Assembly (NCBI GenBank): GCA_016861025.1
Contig: BOKO01000004.1
Span: forward strand, 186,001 to 250,000
Direction of reading: 5' to 3'
Origin: Chloroflexota bacterium
GTDB lineage: Bacteria; Chloroflexota; Anaerolineae; Caldilineales; Caldilineaceae
DNA: 64,000 nucleotides
Below, in pieces: positions 48,801-58,173 of the stretch. Position 1 is the stretch's first letter. Each line of letters begins with the position of its first letter. A program made the position numbers and the translations under genes. Below the pieces are notes generated by a model that did no database searches, was not told the origin of the DNA, and saw nothing but the letters and a program-made list of their open reading frames with translations.

Positions 48801-50930
48801 ACGCCGTCGCCGGTGGCGCAGAGCCTGCTGTGGGATTTCATCAGCGTCTACATGTACGAGTGGGACGCGCCCAAAGCCGACCGCCAGTTGCAGACGCTGG
48901 CGGTCAGTCGCGAGTTGCTGCAAGACCTGCTCAAGGATGTCAACCTGGCTGACCTGCTGCGCCCGGAGGCGGTGAGCGAAGTGCGCCAGCGCGTGCAACA
49001 CACCTTGCCCACCGCCCACGCTCGCACCGCCGAGGAACTGGCGCTGCTCTTCCAGGACGTAGGCGACCTGAGCACGCTCGAAATCGCCGACCGCTGCGCC
49101 ATCGATCCCGCCGGCTGGATCGGCCAGCTCGCCGGCAGCCAGCGCATCGTATCCATGAGCATCCCTACCGCGCACGGCGCCGAAGCGCGCTGGATCGCCG
49201 CCGACTACGCCGCCGAATACGAAGCCGCCTTTGTAGAGCGAGATGTCATCTCGCTCTACGGCGACGATCCGCGCCCATCCGCCCAATCCGCGTCATCCGC
49301 GTTCCATTCCGCCGACGACGCCCGCCGCCGAATCCTGCTGCGCTTTCTCGCTCAGTCTGGACCCGTCACGCTTGACGCCATCTGCGCACGCTATGCCTTC
49401 CCGCTCGACTGGCTGCAAGCCGAACTCGACCATCTCGTCGAGCAGCGCGAGCTGGCGCACGGGCGTTTTACGCCCGACGCCGCCACGCCCGCCCCCGAAT
49501 TTGTCGACCGCCGCCTGCTGGAGCAGATGCACCGCCGCACACTGACGATCCTGCGCCACGAGGTGCGCCCCGCGCCCTTCACCGTCTACGCCGACTTTGT
49601 GGCGCGCTGGCAGCATCTCCACCCGGCGACGCGGCTGAGCGGCGGCGGCGCGCTGCTGCGCGTGCTGCAGCAACTGCGCGCCGCACCGATTGTCGGGCGC
49701 ATCTGGGAGCGCGACGTCCTGCCGCTGCGGCTGGCGCACTACGACCCGACCGAGTTGGCCGCACTCTGTCAAAGCGGCGAGTTACTCTGGATCGGTTCCG
49801 GCGGCGTCGATCCACGGCGCGGGCGCATCCGCTTTCTCTTTCGCGGCGAGGGCGGCATCTACCTGGAAGCGCCGCCCGCCGACCTGACAGGGATGAGCGA
49901 GGACGCGCGCACAATCTATGCGTTCCTCAAAAGCGAAGGCGCACTCTTCCCGGCGGAGTTGGCGGCGGGCGTCGGGTTGGGCGAAGCCGCGCTGGAGACG
50001 GCGCTGCTGGAACTGGTGATGGCTGGACTGGTGACCAACGACAGTCTGGCGGTGCTGCGGCGGCTGGTTGAGTTCGGTGCGCCCAAGCCTGCAACGCCGC
50101 GCCCGCTCAGTTCGCTGGAGGCGGAGTTGGCGGCGCGCCTCGGTTCGCGGCAGGAGCGCATGGGCGGCGTGCGTCGCCCCAGCCGCAGCGAACTGCAGGC
50201 CGCGAAACGCCGCGTCCGCCAGCGCATCGAGGCAGAGACGCCGGCGCCACTTATGCCGACGGGACGGTGGGCGTTGGTGCATCGTTTTGGCGTGCTCGGC
50301 AAGACGCCGCCGCCCCAGGAGCGCGTCACGGCGCAGGCGCGGCAACTGCTGGCGCGGCACGGCGTCGTCACCTACGCCAGCCTCGACGATGAGTTCGGCG
50401 CGTGGGATTGGGGCGCGCTCTATCCCGAACTGCAGCGGCTGGAGATGCGCGGGGAGGTGCGCCGCGGTTACTTTGTGCAGGGACTGGCGGGCGTGCAGTT
50501 TGCGCTGCCGGAGGTGGTGGAGCAGTTGCGCAGCCTGGCCGGCAACAACGAGCCAGACGCCGCGCTGGTGGTGATGAACGCCTGCGACCCCGCCAATCGC
50601 TACGGGGCGGCGGGTGAATCTGCACCGCAGACTGCGACCGGCGCACCGCTCACCTTTGCGCGCATCCCGTCGTCGTGGCTCGTATTGGAGCGCGGGCTGC
50701 CGGCGCTGCTGGTCGAGGATGGCGGCGCACGCCTGACGACGATGGCGCACGCCAATGACGAACTCACGCAGCGCGCACTGCAAGCCTGGCTGACGCACGC
50801 TGGCCGCTTCGAGCCGCGCATTCAGGTGCTGGAATGGAACGCTGCGCCCGTGCTGCACAGCCCGGGTCAGACAATCCTGGAGGCAGTTGGCTTCCGGCGC
50901 GAGTATCCGGGGATGCGACTGGAAGATTGA
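45876..50930 (+). CDS. lhr: Lhr-like ATP-dependent DNA helicase
   Basis: A 1684-residue superfamily 2 helicase. Walker A is APTGSGKT (47-54), then YISPLKALNNDIERNL, VDEIHTLAGSKRG (DEIH box), IGLSATIRP, SSLELGIDIGSVDLVVQ and the QRVGRAGH motif. The Lhr-core winged helix and C-terminal DNA-binding part follow (to about residue 1620). It unwinds DNA or RNA-DNA duplexes in repair. Three segments (residues about 65-112, 344-418 and 1128-1146) are made of dispersed repeat sequence. They fall in linkers between core motifs, so activity is probably kept. GGAGA precedes the ATG. Confidence 0.95.
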   Translation: MSDAANPLAAFLPVTRAWFEATLGQPTPPQQQGWPVIQRGDHTLILAPTGSGKTLSAFLWGIDQLFRGERRGAKGDAPIRADDAPAAIHPITQSLNRSISRRPSQLAPRNSLRLIYISPLKALNNDIERNLRTPLAGIRKLARERGEELPEIRVAVRSGDTPSRDRQAMVRTPPHILITTPESLYILLTSPAGREMFRTVQTVIVDEIHTLAGSKRGVHLALSLERLQQLADQPIQRIGLSATIRPLDEAARYLGGAAWQGEGEARTLTPRPVTIVDAGYRKALDLRVETVVDDFRALSGDSIWPFVTARVVDLIEQHRTTLIFVNNRRLAERAADWINEVRGERSEIGRLEIGGLAEGETGRAGEGEPTTTDATRSTQHATPGAPLAPHNSPLAPRNSPLAPHNSPLAPHNSPLAPLYEGGVVKGIGMFGAGRGMHTDPIRAHHGSMSKETRLALEQALKAGTLPALVGTSSLELGIDIGSVDLVVQLQSPKSVAQGLQRVGRAGHLVGKTSRGRIFPTHREDIMEAAAVAGGMLRGEVEPIHTPRNSLDILAQQIVAMVSVEPWDVDALYDLVRCAYPYSELTLRAYHAVLDMLAGRYPSTAHRELRPRLVWDRVNHQLAALPGSRLLALTNGGVISDRGAFAAYLADGKTKLGELDEEFVYETRIGDTLLLGSQVWRVLEMTDDRVIVGDAPGATPRMPFWRGDFPWRPYELGERVGAFRRAVAERLHAVKAALELPDYRAIRRAADDAGALRPEVQALLDWLHTDYALDEASAWHVIDYVAGQLDHASAISSDRAILVELFDDALGDQRLVIQSPFGGKVNGLWGLALAAALRERTGVEVEVQSNDDGILFRFPEAEADIPLDLLTAVGPDEARERILAELPNSAVFGAQFRQNAARALLLPGQRGKRTPFWLQRLRAKDLLQLVRRFEDFPIVAETYGDCLEEVMDWPHLEQILRRIQQGEIQVTTVESLTPSPVAQSLLWDFISVYMYEWDAPKADRQLQTLAVSRELLQDLLKDVNLADLLRPEAVSEVRQRVQHTLPTAHARTAEELALLFQDVGDLSTLEIADRCAIDPAGWIGQLAGSQRIVSMSIPTAHGAEARWIAADYAAEYEAAFVERDVISLYGDDPRPSAQSASSAFHSADDARRRILLRFLAQSGPVTLDAICARYAFPLDWLQAELDHLVEQRELAHGRFTPDAATPAPEFVDRRLLEQMHRRTLTILRHEVRPAPFTVYADFVARWQHLHPATRLSGGGALLRVLQQLRAAPIVGRIWERDVLPLRLAHYDPTELAALCQSGELLWIGSGGVDPRRGRIRFLFRGEGGIYLEAPPADLTGMSEDARTIYAFLKSEGALFPAELAAGVGLGEAALETALLELVMAGLVTNDSLAVLRRLVEFGAPKPATPRPLSSLEAELAARLGSRQERMGGVRRPSRSELQAAKRRVRQRIEAETPAPLMPTGRWALVHRFGVLGKTPPPQERVTAQARQLLARHGVVTYASLDDEFGAWDWGALYPELQRLEMRGEVRRGYFVQGLAGVQFALPEVVEQLRSLAGNNEPDAALVVMNACDPANRYGAAGESAPQTATGAPLTFARIPSSWLVLERGLPALLVEDGGARLTTMAHANDELTQRALQAWLTHAGRFEPRIQVLEWNAAPVLHSPGQTILEAVGFRREYPGMRLED
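46069..46210 (+). repeat. In-frame palindromic insertion 1 in lhr
   Basis: The left arm GCGAGAGGCGAGGGGCGAAG and a right arm rich in CGCCCCTCGCAACTCGCCCC form an imperfect hairpin around a loop with CACCCAATCGCTCAATC words. It encodes a low-complexity linker between motif I and the next core motif (IYISPLKAL). It has no counterpart in typical Lhr. Confidence 0.75.
46905..47130 (+). repeat. In-frame composite repeat 2 in lhr
   Basis: In order: GGAGATTGG words of family C, CGCAACACGCAGCACGC words of family A, then four copies of a 21-nt unit (CTCGCCCCTCGCCCCTCACAA) encoding the heptapeptide LAPHNSP. The whole stays open in frame and lies between core motifs IV and V. Confidence 0.85.
49258..49312 (+). 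repeat. In-frame half copy of repeat B in lhr
   Basis: GGCGACGATCCGCGCCCATCC and CAATCCGCGTCATCCGCG, the same words as in the intergenic family B copies. It encodes DDPRPSAQSASSAFH in the C-terminal part of the helicase. Confidence 0.8.
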
Positions 50931-51054
50931 GAATTGGGAATTCATCGAGTATACTTCCGTGCTTGACGAGCAATAGAATAGTCGTGGAGACCACTCTTTG
51001 CGCGCCATCATCACAGTGGGACCATATTTTTATCACACCATGAGGCAACCATCT

Positions 51055-53232
<2,178 letters not shown>

Positions 53233-53256
53233 AATCGCCAATCTGAGCACGCAGCA

Positions 53257-53287
53257 TCCACCAGAAAATAGCGTCTTTTCTGGTGGA
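53257..53287. terminator. Bidirectional terminator
   Basis: TCCACCAGAAAA, 7-nt loop, TTTTCTGGTGGA, a perfect 12-bp stem, in the gap between two convergent protease genes. T runs on both strands fit bidirectional use. Confidence 0.8.
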
Positions 53288-53345
53288 CGCTATGTGACGG
53301 ACGGCAATGTGTGTGGCCTGATAAAGTTCCACGAGAGATTCTCGG

Positions 53346-56300
53346 TCACCTTTGCACCACAGGTAGATAGACTCGTCGCTCGTTGATGATAAGTTCAAGG
53401 CTCACTTCCGCTGACTCAATCCCCGCGTCATTCACTGCCTTGACCGTGATCTGATGCCGGCCCGTCGGGAGTTGAGCAACCGGTATTTGCATTGATCGGT
53501 CGGCGCCCAGGACGCCGAAGCGATCAGATTTCCACTCATATTGGACGATTGCCGACCCATCATTCGCCTCGGCCTGGGCATGGAAACCAACCATTGTCTG
53601 TCCCGGTTTTGGTGAGGCGGCAAGCGCCCACAAGATGGCAACCTGTACATCTCCGGGATTGGGCGGTGGAGTCTGCGCATCTTGCAGGTGTATATCAACC
53701 TGTTGTTCGTTGTAACCGTCGGGCTGATTCCGGACGTATCTGATCGCACGCGCCGTTTGCACACCAGAGTAGGAGACCGTCAGGCTCAGCCAACCGGAGT
53801 TCTGTACATCTAGACCGTCCAATGACAATTGATAGAGCGGCGCAAGTTCGTTGTTTGGAAGAATCGCAGTCGTTGCACTGCGGTCCCCATCTGGATGATG
53901 CAGGGTGACTGTAGCGTTTTCGATTGGCGTCCCCATGAGATAGACGACGCCCCAGATGCAGTCTGTCATGCCTGGGCAATGTGTAATCTGCAACGATGGC
54001 TTGAGCACGGGTGGGATGCGAGGATCGTATGCCTCCACAGGCTGCGTCTGGGAAGCAGCATAGTATGATCCCAAGAATGGAACCCATTGTGTGGCTGCTG
54101 TGAATGACGGGAACAGTTTGCCATGTATATATTGCTCGTATCCAAAGACCCCCGGCGCCAATGGGAAGAAGATCGATACGCCGTTGCTGTGATCCAGATT
54201 CCATTCCTGACCGCTAACCAGCATGTCACGGCCCGACTGATAGAGTGAAAGCACCACAAATTGATTGTCGCCTTGCGTCAGGATGTTGTATAGCGCACCA
54301 GCAGCGTCTCGTACACTGTCAGCGACGTTGGCGTCGCGCAGCAGTTCGGCAAGATGACGCACATCAACATATTCATCTTCCTTGGTCAGCGTGAAGTAAA
54401 GGGCGTTATCTGGCCCATTGGTGAAATCTGGCGAAGCGTCGAAAACCTGCACCTGATTGCGAGCCACAGCAATAGCGGGCGCAACGCTGTGGATGTTTGA
54501 GACTGCATTCGACGCCAGTTGCGTCAGTGCATTGGCAACACCATCGATCTTGCTGAGATCCAGAAGCGAAATCGTGCGCGGTTGCTTGTAAATCGTCATG
54601 TATCGATTGTTGAAGTAGAGGTTCGCAATGCGCTTTGCCAGCTCGGCTGGAGCAATCGTCGGTTCGTTGACAACTACGCTGGCATACTCATCATACGGAT
54701 ACAGCGCTGCCGTCAGGTTCTGTGACGCAATCATGTAGTTGGCGTACCCCTTGATCTCATAAGCCATTTCAAAGAGCGCCATCAGGCAGGCGTCGAAGTG
54801 GATCACGTCGATCTTCCAGGCGCCCTGCTGGGTGGCGGCGGCAATCGCCGACTTTAGCTCCAACGGATCGAGAACATCGGGTCGAGTGCTGACCATACCG
54901 TTCTGCCCGTCCCAAGCAATGCCCGACGTGGCGCGTCCATGATTGGCGATCGAGAGATAATAATGCTGCGCCGGGAAGTTCTTATGCGCCCATTCGATGA
55001 AGCTTGTCAGCGTGTTGGGGTTCCCTGTGGACTGCTCGGCTTCGGTCAATCGACGCCGGTGCAGTTCGTTCTCGCCCGCGCTCCAGATGTACATGTCGTC
55101 AGCGCGCTCTCCGTCACTGTTGCTCCCGCCGTCGTAGAAGATGACGACATTGAGCGCTGGGCTGGGATTGCTCTTTAGCAGGTTATCCACAGCGCGCGAG
55201 ATATTGTCCATGAAAAAGGACAGATCGTTGTCGCCAGCCAGGTAGAGCATGTACGTCCACTGCGCCGGCTGCAGCCCTTGCACCTCGACCGGCGTCGGGC
55301 TGAGCAGGCTGACTTCATTGCCTACCTGTGCAAAGGTGTTGGAGCCCCAACAGCGCAGCGAAGCATCCTGCAGCCGGGCGCACACGTGCAAGTTCTCCAT
55401 CGAAAGCTGTGTGATCCCCGACAAGGGCAGCAACTGGGGCAGCCACTGCGTGGCAGCTGTCCCTCGGCCCAACTGCCCGCTCCAGTCGCTGCCCCAGCAG
55501 TATGTCTCGCCGTTGTCAAGCCGTGCGCAGGCCGTGGCCCCGCCCGCTTCCAGTTCGAGCACCGTGCTGGGCAGCCCAACCACATCGACCGGAACAGTCT
55601 TTGTGTAGGGGCGTGAGCCGCCTGAGAAATCTTCGCCGTCGGCAAGCTGACCGGAATGCCCGTCGCCCCAACACTTTGCGCTACCGTTGACGATAGCGCA
55701 GGTAAAGACGCGGCCTGCCGTCATCGCCGTCACGCCGCTGGTCAAGCCGCTCACTATGACCGGTGTGTTGCTGTTGTTGTTAGTGCCATTGCCAAGCTGT
55801 CCGTAAGCATTATATCCCCAACACTGTGCCGCACCGCCTTCGATCACGGCGCACATATGGTCGTCGCCGGCCGCCAGGGAGACGGCGCGCCCGGCAAGCC
55901 CGACCACCGGGGCCGGGGTTGTGTGATCGCCAGGGACGTTGCCTCTGCCCAGCTGTCCGGCGCCGTTCTGCCCCCAACAGCGCACGCTGCCATCGGCCAG
56001 CAGTGCACAGGTCTGAAATTCGCCAGATGCGATGGCTTGCACCTGCGCCTGTACACCGTCCAGACCGCTCACCAGCGCCGGAACGCTGCTGTGCGCAACT
56101 GTGCCGTTGCCAAGCTGGCCGACTTGGTTGCGTCCCCAGCAGTAGACAGCGCCGTCTGCGGTCAGCGCGCAGGTGTGCTGCCGTCCAGCGCTCACGGCAG
56201 TGAAAGTGACATTAGACAGCGATGCCGAAGCGTTTATGGCCTGTGTGATGACGTGACTGACGAAACCGGCGCCAGCCTGACCGTAGCCATTGGCGCCCCA

Positions 56301-58040
56301 GCAGAAGACCCGGCCGCCGGGGGTGAGGGGGCAGGTGTGATACCCACCGGCGGTGACCGCGCCAACGGCACCTGTATACGCGGTCACCTGCATTGGCGAG
56401 TGCCAGGGGTAGACAAACGGCGGTGCGCCGCCGTTGCCGAGCTGCCCGGCGTAGTTGGATCCCCAGCAGGTGATCTGGCCATCGACCAGTCGCGCACAGA
56501 TGTGCTCCTCGCCAGCGGCAATGTCGACGGCGCCGTTCACCCCCTCGACAAGTGTCGGCAGTTCGACTGGCGCAAACACATTTGCCCCATACTGACCGGC
56601 AATCTGCTGATAATCATGGAGAGCACCACCCCAACAATAGACACTGCCGCTGCTATGCAAGGCGCATACCCCGCCGCGATTCATCGCCAGATCGATGATT
56701 CTTCCGGCAGGCAGCCCGGATATCTTGACCGGCGTTTCGCTTTCGGGATAGAGACCATTGCCCCAACAATAGACGTCACCCGCGACATCGGCAGCGCAGC
56801 TTGCATGATAGCCGGTGGCGATCGATCGGATCTCCACGCCTGTGGGCAACTCAATGTCGACGGGCGTCGCAGATCTACCAGGTGTGTTGCTCTCCTGGGG
56901 TGGATGCATTTTACCCCAGCATTTGACGCCGCCCGCAACGACGGCGCAGACGTGCCACCCTTCTGCATCGAGCGCAGTGACGCCGGTCAACGGCTGCCCG
57001 GGGCTTAACATGACCTCGGTGGGCATTGGGTTTGAGGATGGGCTGAAGACCCCTCTGCCAAGCTGCCCACTGTCGTTGTTGCCCCAGCACATGACGCGCC
57101 CATTGTCGCGCAACAGGGCACATGTGATGAAGAAACCAGCCACAATATCCACCGCATCGGTGATGACTGGCATATCTTGCGGGATATGCGTCACCGGCGG
57201 TGCGTTCGGGCCGGTTGCGCCAGAGCTATTATTTCCCCAGCATTTCACGGCGCCGCCCTTCATCACCACACATGTGTGGTCTGCTCCCGTTGCCACTGAT
57301 AAAACATCTGCCAGTGCTGGCACTTGCACTGGCAGGCCGACAGTCCAATTTGCCGCAATATTTGGATCGCCAGATCCCGTTGAACCGTTTTTGTTCCATC
57401 CCCAACACCGTAGCCCGCCGCCAACAACTGCGCAGGTGTGATAATCTCCCGCATCGAACAGATGGCGCGAGACCATGTCGGAGATTGGTATGGTGGGCAG
57501 CACTGTGCGCGGCGCCGGGCGCGGAAAGTAGATTGGCTGTTCACCAAACATGAACTCCACCTGAATCTGATCCTTGATGCCGGACGCAGGGTAATTGGCG
57601 ATCATCGTGACTTCTTTGGTTTGTTCCGGGTAGCCAGGCGCTTTCGCCGATAGGAGCACCGTGGCGCCCCACTTGACGCCCAATTCATTGCAGGGACGGC
57701 CATGAAACATGTAGAGCGGTCCCTGACCGTCAACCTTGAACTGCGTCCAGTTTTCGGTGGTGGTGGTGAGAGTGTGCGTCAGATAGCGCAGTGTCACTTC
57801 GGCGTCGCTGACCGCTACGCCATCCACATTGACGCGCCCGAACAAATACGGTGCACAGTTCCCATGCGCTGCCAATGGATTGGGTGTGCCATCGGGGCCG
57901 TTGCCGCCATAATGCCGTCCGGCCAGCGCTACGCCCACACCGAGCATGAGTGTGGCAATCAGCGGAACGGCGAGGATCAAGGCAACGCGTCTCACGATGG
58001 CGCTGCGGCGTGTGGTCAGCAAGTTCAACGTCGACGGCAT
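53346..58040 (-). CDS. Secreted RCC1-propeller / clostripain fusion protein
   Basis: A 1564-residue surface or secreted protein. A signal peptide/anchor helix (about 16-40) is followed by an Ig-like region (65-190). Fourteen RCC1-type repeats (about 195-920) follow, each with a Cys in HTCA and a Cys in CWG, likely two seven-bladed propellers. Next is a C11 protease domain with His1034 (ANHGR) and Cys1085 (HFDACLM). The C-terminal Ig-like domains end ERRVYLPVVQR, a YLP-type tail. AAAGGAG precedes the ATG. It lies 133 nt downstream of the CHAT gene and is likely part of the ECF/CHAT cluster. Confidence 0.88.
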   Translation of the reverse strand: MPSTLNLLTTRRSAIVRRVALILAVPLIATLMLGVGVALAGRHYGGNGPDGTPNPLAAHGNCAPYLFGRVNVDGVAVSDAEVTLRYLTHTLTTTTENWTQFKVDGQGPLYMFHGRPCNELGVKWGATVLLSAKAPGYPEQTKEVTMIANYPASGIKDQIQVEFMFGEQPIYFPRPAPRTVLPTIPISDMVSRHLFDAGDYHTCAVVGGGLRCWGWNKNGSTGSGDPNIAANWTVGLPVQVPALADVLSVATGADHTCVVMKGGAVKCWGNNSSGATGPNAPPVTHIPQDMPVITDAVDIVAGFFITCALLRDNGRVMCWGNNDSGQLGRGVFSPSSNPMPTEVMLSPGQPLTGVTALDAEGWHVCAVVAGGVKCWGKMHPPQESNTPGRSATPVDIELPTGVEIRSIATGYHASCAADVAGDVYCWGNGLYPESETPVKISGLPAGRIIDLAMNRGGVCALHSSGSVYCWGGALHDYQQIAGQYGANVFAPVELPTLVEGVNGAVDIAAGEEHICARLVDGQITCWGSNYAGQLGNGGAPPFVYPWHSPMQVTAYTGAVGAVTAGGYHTCPLTPGGRVFCWGANGYGQAGAGFVSHVITQAINASASLSNVTFTAVSAGRQHTCALTADGAVYCWGRNQVGQLGNGTVAHSSVPALVSGLDGVQAQVQAIASGEFQTCALLADGSVRCWGQNGAGQLGRGNVPGDHTTPAPVVGLAGRAVSLAAGDDHMCAVIEGGAAQCWGYNAYGQLGNGTNNNSNTPVIVSGLTSGVTAMTAGRVFTCAIVNGSAKCWGDGHSGQLADGEDFSGGSRPYTKTVPVDVVGLPSTVLELEAGGATACARLDNGETYCWGSDWSGQLGRGTAATQWLPQLLPLSGITQLSMENLHVCARLQDASLRCWGSNTFAQVGNEVSLLSPTPVEVQGLQPAQWTYMLYLAGDNDLSFFMDNISRAVDNLLKSNPSPALNVVIFYDGGSNSDGERADDMYIWSAGENELHRRRLTEAEQSTGNPNTLTSFIEWAHKNFPAQHYYLSIANHGRATSGIAWDGQNGMVSTRPDVLDPLELKSAIAAATQQGAWKIDVIHFDACLMALFEMAYEIKGYANYMIASQNLTAALYPYDEYASVVVNEPTIAPAELAKRIANLYFNNRYMTIYKQPRTISLLDLSKIDGVANALTQLASNAVSNIHSVAPAIAVARNQVQVFDASPDFTNGPDNALYFTLTKEDEYVDVRHLAELLRDANVADSVRDAAGALYNILTQGDNQFVVLSLYQSGRDMLVSGQEWNLDHSNGVSIFFPLAPGVFGYEQYIHGKLFPSFTAATQWVPFLGSYYAASQTQPVEAYDPRIPPVLKPSLQITHCPGMTDCIWGVVYLMGTPIENATVTLHHPDGDRSATTAILPNNELAPLYQLSLDGLDVQNSGWLSLTVSYSGVQTARAIRYVRNQPDGYNEQQVDIHLQDAQTPPPNPGDVQVAILWALAASPKPGQTMVGFHAQAEANDGSAIVQYEWKSDRFGVLGADRSMQIPVAQLPTGRHQITVKAVNDAGIESAEVSLELIINERRVYLPVVQR

Positions 58041-58173
58041 GGGTGGCTCCTTTATAGCAGATACGGTTGTTGCATCGATGAAAAGCAGATCAAGAGTCGT
58101 GTTCTGGTGGTAGAGACTCGATCAAGCGCAGCCGGATTACAAGCTGCGTCCCCAAGCTGTCACTTGTCAACAG

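Noticed and set aside
46173..51014. Long minus-strand reading frames of 444 and 410 residues opposite the helicase
   Set aside because: They are antisense shadows of a high-GC gene; the plus strand has complete helicase motifs, while the minus frames are Arg/Gln/His-rich with no domain.
55656..57008. 450-residue plus-strand frame opposite the RCC1 region
   Set aside because: Antisense to the repeated RCC1 codons; there is no domain and no ribosome site.
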